Assembly (NCBI GenBank): GCA_900552415.1
Contig: USAD01000191.1
Span: 1-5,751 of the forward strand
Length of the DNA: 5,751 nt
Reading direction: 5' to 3'
From: an uncultured Parabacteroides sp.
GTDB lineage: Bacteria; Bacteroidota; Bacteroidia; Bacteroidales; Tannerellaceae
The number at the start of each line of letters is the position of its first letter. Position 1 is the first letter of the stretch. Below, piece by piece: positions 1-5,751 of this stretch. A program made the translations under genes and the position numbers. The notes under the pieces were generated by a model. It saw only the letters and a program-made list of their open reading frames with translations. It was not told the origin of the DNA and did not search any database.

Positions 1-86
1 CGATGACCCGCAAGCGGCTGTATGAGCGGATCACGGGCGAGCGGGGCAGCGCGCCGATGTTCGACCTATGGATGTGGCGGTTTTGA
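1..86 (+). CDS. 3' end of an unidentified protein gene (partial)
   Basis: The plus strand is open from the left edge to a TGA at 84-86, giving a tail that ends in MFDLWMWRF. At least 27 codons are visible, and the true start lies outside the window. The stretch is clearly richer in G+C than the DNA after its stop, which fits a coding region giving way to an intergenic one. The tail is rich in Arg and ends in aromatic residues. I do not recognise the family and assign no function. It converges on the isomerase gene, with about 120 bases between the two stop codons. The fragment is short enough that an open frame by chance cannot be excluded. Confidence 0.4.
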   Translation, partial: MTRKRLYERITGERGSAPMFDLWMWRF

Positions 87-140
87 GGGACGATCGTCGG
101 GAAAGAAACACAGTGGATCGTGTTGATGGGAAATAATGTA

Positions 141-183
141 GAAAAAGGCTACGGACTGAAGATAAAAGACAGTCCATAGCCTT
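141..183 (-). terminator. Intrinsic terminator of the sugar isomerase gene
   Basis: Bases 145-158 and 170-183 form a 14-bp stem around an 11-base loop. On the minus strand every pair forms, with a single G-U wobble, and the stem runs into five T residues (complement of 142-146). Read from the plus strand the same position becomes a C-A mismatch and no T-tract follows. The structure is therefore oriented to stop transcription from the minus-strand gene that ends at 206. Its first stem base is about 22 bases past that stop codon. Confidence 0.85.
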
Positions 184-205
184 AGGATTTATCTGCTTAT
201 GAATA

Positions 206-1198
206 TTATTTCACGAACGGTGCTGATTGCAAATACTTGGCACTGGCCTCTACGCCCTCAAATTGAGTATGGCCTTTCTTGCCCTCCAACTCAACATAAT
301 AGCTGAGGACGCCGATCTCGTAGGCTTTCTTGAAGATGTTCGGGAAGTTCATCATACCTGAGTCGTTGATGATCCAGCGATCCTTGATGTGTAACAGTTT
401 GATACGATCGGCATAGTTGGTCATCCACTCGATCGGATCTTGCTGTCCCATAACGGTCCAATAAACATCCAGCTCGAACATTACCTTATCAGGATCGGTA
501 TTCTTCATGAACAACTCCTCGATAAATGTACCCTTCGGTGGTGCCCAAGGATTGGGTTTTTCTTCTGGTTTCTCGCCAGCTTTCAAGACACGCTTGAACT
601 CGTTGCTGTGGTTGTGATAGCCCCATTTGATACCAGCTTTCTTGGTGATCTCGCCGGCACGGTTGAAGATCTCGCAGACCTGCTTAGCGTCGTCCTCGTT
701 CTCGATCTTGGGCAGGCTTGGTTGTACCATATAAGAAACGCCCAGCTCGGCGTGGATATCGGTCGCTTTTTTCCAGAAATCCTCGAATTTGGAGATGTTC
801 TCCTTAGTGTATTCGCGGAGCATCGGGCTCAAGTGTGAGCTGGTGATCTTCATGCCAGCGTCATCGACCATTTTCTTGTAATCTTTCGGATCAATAAAGG
901 TGGTATTGTCGCGTGAGTAATCGCCGAACTTACCGGAATCCTCCTTATAACCGAAGATCTCCAGTTCGGTGAATCCCATTTTTGCCAGGCGATTCAGTCC
1001 GTTAGGCATGTCTTTCAATAACTCCTGGCCCAAAGAGTAGGTTTGTAAACCCATCTGTTTTTTGGCAGTCGCGTTTGTAACGGATGATGCGGCATTAATA
1101 TTCATTGTATTGTTACTGGCTACCGCTTTGCTTGTAGCCAAACCTCCCAACGTCAAGAGGGAGAGGTTTTTCAGGAATGTTCTTCTTGTTGCCATCAT
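206..1198 (-). CDS. Tat-signal sugar phosphate isomerase/epimerase, xylose isomerase-like TIM barrel
   Basis: A 330-residue protein of the AP_endonuc_2 / xylose isomerase-like TIM-barrel superfamily, the fold of IolE and related sugar isomerases and epimerases. The N-terminus carries a twin-arginine signal: TRRTFLKN at 4-11, a hydrophobic stretch at about 12-21, and a likely AVA cleavage site at 25-27. Export to the periplasm, already folded and probably with metal, is inferred. Family landmarks in order are ELEIFGY (78-84), YHNHSNEF (194-201), FELDVYW (241-247), LHIKDR (269-274) and YYVELEG (300-306); the conserved Glu, Asp and His in these are the usual divalent-metal ligands. The length is normal for a full-length member. 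Two ATG codons are adjacent (1198 and 1195), and either could start translation without affecting the signal. It stands alone, with its own promoter candidate and terminator. The substrate is unknown: periplasmic members in Bacteroidetes often sit with carbohydrate-processing genes, so a modified or oxidised sugar is plausible but unproven. Confidence 0.88.
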   Translation of the reverse strand: MMATRRTFLKNLSLLTLGGLATSKAVASNNTMNINAASSVTNATAKKQMGLQTYSLGQELLKDMPNGLNRLAKMGFTELEIFGYKEDSGKFGDYSRDNTTFIDPKDYKKMVDDAGMKITSSHLSPMLREYTKENISKFEDFWKKATDIHAELGVSYMVQPSLPKIENEDDAKQVCEIFNRAGEITKKAGIKWGYHNHSNEFKRVLKAGEKPEEKPNPWAPPKGTFIEELFMKNTDPDKVMFELDVYWTVMGQQDPIEWMTNYADRIKLLHIKDRWIINDSGMMNFPNIFKKAYEIGVLSYYVELEGKKGHTQFEGVEASAKYLQSAPFVK

Positions 1199-1228
1199 GA
1201 TAAAGATTTAGTAGTTAAACTTGCTTAG

Positions 1229-1236
1229 CAAATTTA
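1229..1236 (-). promoter_or_regulatory. Candidate Bacteroidales -7 promoter element for the isomerase gene
   Basis: The minus strand reads TAAATTTG here, an exact match to the Bacteroides -7 consensus TAnnTTTG. Transcription would start near 1222, leaving a leader of about 25 bases before the ATG at 1198. No convincing TTG -33 element is found at the usual spacing of about 20 bases. The leader is A/T-rich with no Shine-Dalgarno sequence, as is common in this phylum. The call rests on one short motif in a plausible position. Confidence 0.45.
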
Positions 1237-1282
1237 GGAATCCTTTTCAATTTTTCTCCTTCAGGTAAGAATTAAAAGGTAT

Positions 1283-1306
1283 AATTATTGACTTAAATCA
1301 ATAATT
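1283..1306. repeat. AT-rich perfect inverted repeat between mutS and the isomerase gene
   Basis: AATTATTGA at 1283-1291 and TCAATAATT at 1298-1306 form a perfect 9-bp inverted repeat around a 6-base spacer. On the minus strand a T-rich stretch (CCTTTTAATTCTT) follows a few bases later, so it could act as a weak terminator for mutS. It also lies about 47 bases upstream of the isomerase -7 element, where an operator for a dimeric regulator could sit. The sequence does not decide between the two roles. Confidence 0.45.
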
Positions 1307-1311
1307 CGGGA

Positions 1312-1414
1312 GTTCCGCGCCGGCCGGAAGCCTCGTTCCGCATTGACCGGAAGTCTCGTTCCGCACCGGCCGGAAGCCTCGTTCCGTACTGACCGGAAGC
1401 CTCGTTCCGTGCCG
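1312..1414. repeat. 23-bp tandem repeat array, four copies plus a partial copy
   Basis: Four head-to-tail 23-bp units start at 1312, 1335, 1358 and 1381, with a partial fifth copy at 1404-1414. Each is GTTCCG, six variable bases, then CCGGAAGCCTC (one copy has AAGTCTC). The variable block alternates: CGCCGG, CATTGA, CACCGG, TACTGA, then TGCCG in the partial copy. The array is thus an A-B-A-B-A pattern with a 46-bp higher-order period. TTCCG and CGGAA alternate along it at spacings of 7 and 6 bases, so either neighbour can form a 5-bp hairpin. The array ends 4 bases before the mutS stop codon, so in transcript terms it is the start of the mutS 3' untranslated region. It is not a CRISPR: there are no unique spacers. 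Confidence 0.9.
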
Positions 1415-1418
1415 CCTG

Positions 1419-4043
1419 TCAGTTTTGCTTGCCGGTGATGATGCGCTTGATCTCGTTCAGCTTATTGAGTGCCTCGATCGGGGTCAGGTTGTTGACGTCG
1501 AGGTTCTGGATCTCGTCCCGAACCTGGCTCAACACCGGATCGTCGAGCTGGAAGAAGCTGAGTTGATAATTGCCTTGCGTCGTTGTTTCGGCAATCTTTT
1601 TGGCCGGTTTCTCCTGAATGCCCTCTTGGCGGTTGGCGCTCTCCAATCGTTTGAGGATCTCGTTCGCCCGGTCGACAATGCTTTTCGGCATACCCGCCAT
1701 CTTGGCCACATGGATACCGAAACTGTGCTCGCTACCGCCGGGAACCAACTTACGAAGGAAGATCACTTTATTGCCCACCTCCTTGACCGAGACATTGTAA
1801 TTCTTGATGCGTTTGAAGGCGCCTTCCATCTCGTTCAACTCATGATAATGAGTAGCGAAAAGGGTCTTGGCACTGGCCCGTGGATGCTCGTGGATGTACT
1901 CGACAATGGCCCAGGCAATAGAGATACCGTCGTAGGTGCTGGTTCCACGGCCCAGCTCGTCGAAAAGCACAAGGCTCCGTGAGGTCATGTTGTTGAGGAT
2001 ATCAGCCGCCTCATTCATCTCGACCATAAAAGTGGACTCGCCCACGGAAATGTTGTCGGAGGCACCCACACGGGTAAAGATCTTATCGACGATACCGATC
2101 CGGGCGCTGTCTGCCGGCACGAAGCTACCGATTTGGGCCAGCAACGTGATGAGGGCAGTCTGCCGGAGCAGGGCCGACTTACCGGCCATGTTCGGACCGG
2201 TAATGATGATGATCTGTTGTTGTTCCTGATCGAGGTAAAGGTCGTTGGCGACGTAATTCTCGCCCGGCGGCAACTGTTTCTCGATGACCGGATGCCGACC
2301 GCCCTTAATATCGATCACATCCGACTCGTCGACATGTGGACGAATGTATTTATTGGCCTCGGCTACCTTAGCGAACGAGAGCAGACAATCCAATCGGCCA
2401 ATCAGGTTGGCATTCACCTGGATGGGTGGAATATATTCGCTAAGCGCCAGGATCAACTCGTTGAAAAGGCGGGCTTCGAGAGAGAGAATCTTCTCTTCGG
2501 CGCCCAGGATCTTCTCCTCATATTCTTTCAACTCTTCGGTGATGTAACGCTCGGCGTTCACGAGGGTCTGTTTACGGATCCAATCGGCCGGCACTTTGTC
2601 CTTATGGGTGTTACGGACCTCAATATAATAGCCGAAGACGTTGTTGAAGGCGATCTTCAGGCTGGGAATGCCGGTCCGCTCGCTTTCCCGTTGTTGTACT
2701 TGTAAAAGATAATCCTTGCCGGAATAGGCAATGGCCCGCAGTTCGTCAAGTTCGGCGTTGACGCCCTTGGCGATGATGCCACCCTTATTAATTAAGGAAG
2801 GCGGATCATTATTGATCTCACGTTCGATACGGTCACGGATCAGGGCACAAGGGTTCAGCTGCTCGCCGATACGGCAAAGGCTGGGTTCGCCACTGGCTTC
2901 GCAGGCCGCCTTGATCGGTTCGATCGCCTTCAGGGCCACTTTCAGTTGTACCACTTCTCGAGGTGAAACCCGACCGACAGCCACTTTCGAGATAACCCGT
3001 TCAAGATCGCCGATCAGCTCCAGTTGCTCCTCGAGTTGATCTTTCAGTTCCGGGTGGCGGAAGAAATGCTCAACCGCCTCTTGTCGCTCCTGGATTGGCT
3101 TGACATCTTTCAAGGGGAAAAGCAACCATCGGCGAAGCATACGAGAACCCATTGGCGAGACCGTCTTGTCGATGACATCAAGCAGGCTGGTGCCCTCTTC
3201 ATTCATGGCGTTAACCAATTCAAGACTACGTACCGTAAACTTATCGAGACGGACATAACGCTCCTCTTCGATGCGAGAGAGAGCGGTGATGTGCGAGATG
3301 TGCGTATGTTGCGTTTGGTCCAGATAATAGAGGATAGCACCCGAGGCGATGATGCCCAGTGTCAGGTGTTGCACGCCGAAACCTTTCAAGTTCTTGGTCT
3401 CAAAATGCTTCAGCAACCGATCGTGCGCCGCCTCACTCGTGAAGATCCAGTCGTCGAGTTCGAAGACAAAGTAACGAGGACCGAAAGCCTCTTCGAACTG
3501 CTTCTTGTTGCCCCGCTCGATCAGGACCTCCTTAGGCGAGAAATTATTCAGCAGCTTGTCGATATAATCGATCGTGCCTTCCGCTGTCAGGAACTCACCT
3601 GTCGAGATATCGAGAAAGGCGATACCGCAGCTGTTCTTCTGGAAATGGATGGAGGCGAGGAAATTATTCTCCTTATGATTCAAGATATTGTCGTTGATTG
3701 AGACGCCGGGCGTAACCAGCTCCGTAATACCTCGCTTCACCAGTTTCTTGGTCAGCTTCGGATCTTCCAATTGGTCGCAAATGGCTACACGCTTGCCGGC
3801 CCGCACCAATTTAGGCAGGTAAGAATCGAGCGCATGGTGTGGAAAACCGGCCATCTCGACAAACTGGGCGCTTCCATTGGCCCGTTTGGTTTGGACGATA
3901 CCCAGGATCTCAGCGCCTACGACGGCGTCGTTACCATACATCTCATAAAAGTCACCTACTCTAAACAGCAATATCGCGTCAGGGTGTTTAGCCTTGATAT
4001 CGAAATATTGCTTCATCAATGGGGTCTCAACTACTTTTGCCAC
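1419..4043 (-). CDS. mutS: DNA mismatch repair protein MutS
   Basis: An 874-residue, full-length MutS, the ATPase clamp that recognises base mismatches and small loops and starts repair with MutL. The mismatch-reading Phe-x-Glu motif is intact as FYE at 32-34. The connector, core and clamp regions fill about 130-560. The ABC-type ATPase has Walker A GPNMAGKS (616-623; Ala replaces the common Gly), a signature region ISVGEST (665-671), Walker [14 protein letters not shown] (691-703) and the THYHEL histidine motif (731-736). The helix-turn-helix dimerisation segment follows at about 774-797. QLSFF at 827-831 fits a beta-clamp binding motif, and a C-terminal oligomerisation-type helix pair containing [10 protein letters not shown] ends the protein. 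The start is GTG at 4043-4041: no in-frame ATG lies upstream within the gap, and [13 protein letters not shown] is the expected N-terminus. It follows the methyltransferase gene by 63 bases on the same strand. Confidence 0.98.
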   Translation of the reverse strand: MAKVVETPLMKQYFDIKAKHPDAILLFRVGDFYEMYGNDAVVGAEILGIVQTKRANGSAQFVEMAGFPHHALDSYLPKLVRAGKRVAICDQLEDPKLTKKLVKRGITELVTPGVSINDNILNHKENNFLASIHFQKNSCGIAFLDISTGEFLTAEGTIDYIDKLLNNFSPKEVLIERGNKKQFEEAFGPRYFVFELDDWIFTSEAAHDRLLKHFETKNLKGFGVQHLTLGIIASGAILYYLDQTQHTHISHITALSRIEEERYVRLDKFTVRSLELVNAMNEEGTSLLDVIDKTVSPMGSRMLRRWLLFPLKDVKPIQERQEAVEHFFRHPELKDQLEEQLELIGDLERVISKVAVGRVSPREVVQLKVALKAIEPIKAACEASGEPSLCRIGEQLNPCALIRDRIEREINNDPPSLINKGGIIAKGVNAELDELRAIAYSGKDYLLQVQQRESERTGIPSLKIAFNNVFGYYIEVRNTHKDKVPADWIRKQTLVNAERYITEELKEYEEKILGAEEKILSLEARLFNELILALSEYIPPIQVNANLIGRLDCLLSFAKVAEANKYIRPHVDESDVIDIKGGRHPVIEKQLPPGENYVANDLYLDQEQQQIIIITGPNMAGKSALLRQTALITLLAQIGSFVPADSARIGIVDKIFTRVGASDNISVGESTFMVEMNEAADILNNMTSRSLVLFDELGRGTSTYDGISIAWAIVEYIHEHPRASAKTLFATHYHELNEMEGAFKRIKNYNVSVKEVGNKVIFLRKLVPGGSEHSFGIHVAKMAGMPKSIVDRANEILKRLESANRQEGIQEKPAKKIAETTTQGNYQLSFFQLDDPVLSQVRDEIQNLDVNNLTPIEALNKLNEIKRIITGKQN

Positions 4044-4054
4044 GACAATAGATC

Positions 4055-4087
4055 TTTTTTGTACATTCCTCGCGAAAGTACAAAAAA
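4055..4087. promoter_or_regulatory. 33-bp palindrome in the mutS leader/promoter region
   Basis: TTTTTTGTAC at 4055-4064 and GTACAAAAAA at 4078-4087 are perfect reverse complements. After one A-A mismatch the pairing continues with TTC/GAA, leaving a 5-base loop CTCGC (4069-4073). The structure ends 12 bases before the mutS GTG start. Both strands begin with a T-run and end with an A-run, so it is not a normal intrinsic terminator in either direction. On the minus strand CATTTTTTGTACTTTCGC resembles a Bacteroidales -7 region and start site, off from TAnnTTTG by spacing. It may be a mutS promoter with an overlapping operator, or a leader hairpin that affects translation. Confidence 0.55.
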
Positions 4088-4106
4088 TGGGCGATCGGTC
4101 ATCTAC

Positions 4107-5369
4107 CTATTTGAAGTAGATCGGCCAAAGCGCCTGAAGCCGGCGGGCGATGTGATAGGCGAGGAGCGGTGGAACGGCATTGCCAATCACCTTGTAAGCG
4201 CCCGATGCGCTGAGAAGGAATCGTTTGCCTGTTGGTTTCCGGCGCACGAATGGATAATCAGGCGGAAAGGTTTGGATTAAGGCGCATTCACGAGGTGTGA
4301 GGCGTCGCTCCGGCCATCCTTTTGCCAATTCATCGTCCATTATGCCACCATGCTCTTTCGAGAGTCGTCGATATTCAATATTACCATGATGCTCCGAACG
4401 GATGGTCGGTCCGATCTTGTTGAGCGAGATCTCCTTTTGTCCTTGGCAATGGCTGCCCATATATTTGGCTTGTGAGTAGAAATGTTGCGAAAGATCATCG
4501 CTCATATCGGGCTCGGGCAGGCCGGCGAAAATATCACGGCAGACGACGGGTGGCAACAGGTTTTCTTCATTGTCCTGGATTGTGCAGGCATGGGTTGGCG
4601 ACGGATAGGGATCATATAAAGGATCCACAGGATTCGAACTCAAAGCCTGGGCAACTTCAGGCTTCAAGGCTGACTTTCGAATACCAATAAAAATGACCCT
4701 TTCTCGCGATTCGGGAACACCGAAGTTACCGGCATGAAGCACTTGTGGATCGAGGACGATATAACCATCACCGTCCGCCTCCGCGAAATCACGTTGGATT
4801 ATCGCCTTCGCGTCACCCAGGTTGACGAGTCCTTTCACGTTCTCGGCGATAAACATTTTAGGTTTGGTGATGTCGATCACCTGTTTCATCCAGAAATAGA
4901 GTTTGCCGCGAGTCTCTTCGGAAGGTTCATCCTCAGTCCGTTGTTTGCCGGTATGATCCTTATTGGACTCGAAGCCGCGACGTTTGCCGGCGACACTGAA
5001 GTCCTGACAAGGGAAACCACCCGTAACCACGTCAATTTCCTCCGGAAAAACAGACTCGCCTGCCCAATGCCGTTTGACCAGGTCGACGACACTGTCCGAG
5101 TGGAAAACCGTTGGGTCGCATCCATATTGGGGCAGGTAATGCGTCCAAGCTGTTTTTGCCTCGGTCAGGATATCGTTAGCGAAGACCGTATGAAAACGGT
5201 TCGGTTTCAATCGGACCCAATTATCCGATTCTTTTTTATCAATCCAGTCGCTATCGGATCTGACCGATTTCTGGTGGCAGACAAAACCGCCCTCAAATCC
5301 CAGGTCCATGCCGCCGCATCCCGAGAAAAGGGAGAGCAGGCGCAAATCTTTTTTCTGTTTATTATTCAT
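4107..5369 (-). CDS. DNA (cytosine-5)-methyltransferase
   Basis: A 420-residue, complete C5 cytosine methyltransferase (PF00145 family), which transfers a methyl group from S-adenosylmethionine to C5 of cytosine within a specific DNA sequence. Motif I LSLFSGCGGMDLGF (12-25) binds the cofactor. Motif IV GGFPCQDFS (117-125) holds the catalytic Cys121. Motif VI ENVKGL (176-181), motif VIII ESRERVIFIG (220-229), motif IX RRLTPRECALIQTFPPDY (355-372) and motif X YKVIGNAVPP (392-401) are all present in order. The variable target-recognition region lies at about 235-350, and I cannot read its specificity. An insertion-like stretch rich in charged residues and Trp (about 34-62) separates motif I from the next strand. 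It starts at ATG 12 bases after the GH9-like stop codon, suggesting co-transcription, and is followed by mutS. No restriction endonuclease gene is visible, so it is either an orphan or its partner lies elsewhere. Confidence 0.95.
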   Translation of the reverse strand: MNNKQKKDLRLLSLFSGCGGMDLGFEGGFVCHQKSVRSDSDWIDKKESDNWVRLKPNRFHTVFANDILTEAKTAWTHYLPQYGCDPTVFHSDSVVDLVKRHWAGESVFPEEIDVVTGGFPCQDFSVAGKRRGFESNKDHTGKQRTEDEPSEETRGKLYFWMKQVIDITKPKMFIAENVKGLVNLGDAKAIIQRDFAEADGDGYIVLDPQVLHAGNFGVPESRERVIFIGIRKSALKPEVAQALSSNPVDPLYDPYPSPTHACTIQDNEENLLPPVVCRDIFAGLPEPDMSDDLSQHFYSQAKYMGSHCQGQKEISLNKIGPTIRSEHHGNIEYRRLSKEHGGIMDDELAKGWPERRLTPRECALIQTFPPDYPFVRRKPTGKRFLLSASGAYKVIGNAVPPLLAYHIARRLQALWPIYFK

Positions 5370-5381
5370 CTTCTTCGTTTA

Positions 5382-5751
5382 TCAATCATGCTCATTCAAT
5401 AATTTTTGTGCTGCCAGGACAAGGAACATATAATGTGATGAACCGCCTCCCAAAACATACTCAGTCTGTTGCCACAGGAAGGGGAAAGTCAATAATTCCG
5501 GGAAATCTGGCCTGATTAAGGCAGTTCCTGATATGACACCTCCTGGAATATAGGACCAGTCCGCCCGGTTCAAACCATAACCGACTGTAGCGGAGACCGC
5601 ACCTACACCTGAAGCGAATGAAGCGGTATTGCTTCCGGGATGACAGCCCAATACAAAGTTAAGCGCATTGTAAATATAATCGGTCTTGAACAGGTCCGGA
5701 TAACTGTCATGCAAGAAATATTGCTTGAATCCAAATTCCTGGATATTCCAT
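5382..5751 (-). CDS. Glycoside hydrolase family 9-like enzyme, C-terminal part (partial)
   Basis: The frame is open to the right edge, giving the last 122 residues. A TTG codon at 5714 is internal rather than the start, because open frame continues upstream of it (WNIQEFGFKQYF). Visible blocks are LNFVLGCHPGSN (30-41 of the fragment), YGLNRADWSYIPGG (58-71), LIRPDFPEL (78-86) and WQQTEYVLGGG (93-103). These resemble the end of the (alpha/alpha)6 barrel of GH9 endoglucanase-type enzymes of Bacteroidetes. In that family a Glu near the C-terminus is the general acid; the Glu in QTEY (97 of the fragment) is the likely one. It would cleave beta-glucan-type chains, probably in the periplasm or at the surface, but the signal peptide and N-terminal domain lie outside the window. 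The downstream methyltransferase begins 12 bases after the stop. Assignment is from recalled family features, so another six-hairpin glycosidase remains possible. Confidence 0.65.
   Translation of the reverse strand, partial: WNIQEFGFKQYFLHDSYPDLFKTDYIYNALNFVLGCHPGSNTASFASGVGAVSATVGYGLNRADWSYIPGGVISGTALIRPDFPELLTFPFLWQQTEYVLGGGSSHYMFLVLAAQKLLNEHD

Noticed and set aside
1312..1414. Possible CRISPR array
   Set aside because: The units are contiguous 23-bp copies with only six variable bases that alternate between two types. There are no unique spacers and no cas genes.
2787..2801. Near-palindrome CCTTATTAATTAAGG inside mutS
   Set aside because: It encodes the ordinary SLINKGG region of MutS and is imperfect, so no separate function is supported.
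3024..3701. Plus-strand open frame of 225 codons inside mutS, with similar ones at 2133-2705, 1425-1982 and 3771-4280
   Set aside because: They lie antisense to a strongly conserved mutS reading frame (the last also covers the end of the methyltransferase gene), show no recognisable domain and are explained by its codon composition.
91..4097. CGATCG seen eight times by eye, considered as a target of the methyltransferase or a regulatory site
   Set aside because: Most copies are inside coding sequence, where Asp/Arg/Ile/Ser codon use can create them, and nothing in the methyltransferase sequence lets me assign this specificity.
4097..4121. Hairpin ATCTAC/GTAGAT at the end of the methyltransferase gene, considered as its terminator
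   Set aside because: On the minus strand the T-run begins more than ten bases after the stem and belongs to the mutS palindrome. The outer stem has a bulge and a mismatch.
4734..5402. Plus-strand open frame of 222 codons opposite the methyltransferase
   Set aside because: It is antisense to all motifs of the methyltransferase and has no recognisable family features.
5382..5714. A complete 110-residue protein starting at TTG 5714
   Set aside because: The open frame continues to the window edge with family-like sequence, so the TTG is an internal codon and the gene is truncated by the window.

Overview
The window looks like chromosomal DNA from a gut-type Bacteroidales bacterium, probably Parabacteroides or a near relative. 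This is an inference from several signs: the MutS Walker A loop reads [11 protein letters not shown], which is typical of Bacteroidetes; genes lack strong Shine-Dalgarno sequences; a TAnnTTTG-type -7 promoter element lies upstream of one gene; and a Tat-exported sugar isomerase and a GH9-like glycosidase are both present. No species can be proven from the sequence alone.

Four of the five genes lie on the minus strand. Reading in their direction of transcription, from the right edge: the last 122 codons of a glycoside hydrolase family 9-like enzyme (5751-5382), then after only 12 bases a complete DNA (cytosine-5) methyltransferase (5369-4107), then after 63 bases a complete mismatch-repair gene mutS (4043-1419). 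The 63-base gap holds a long, nearly perfect palindrome. Past mutS there is a 220-base intergenic region with a 23-bp tandem repeat array, an AT-rich inverted repeat and a likely promoter. It is followed by a complete Tat-signal sugar phosphate isomerase/epimerase (1198-206) that ends at a clear intrinsic terminator (141-183). On the plus strand only the 3' end of an unidentified gene is visible (1-86), converging on the isomerase gene.

Functionally the region is mixed: carbohydrate enzymes at both ends, with DNA modification and repair between them. The methyltransferase has all the core catalytic motifs but no restriction endonuclease gene in view. Its tight coupling to the GH9-like gene suggests either an orphan methyltransferase or one inserted into an older operon. 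Next to mutS it raises the speculative idea of a link between 5-methylcytosine and T:G mismatch repair. No known multi-gene defence system, mobile element, CRISPR array, tRNA or rRNA was seen. The most unusual non-coding structures are the alternating A-B-A-B repeat array directly behind mutS and the 33-bp palindrome directly in front of it.
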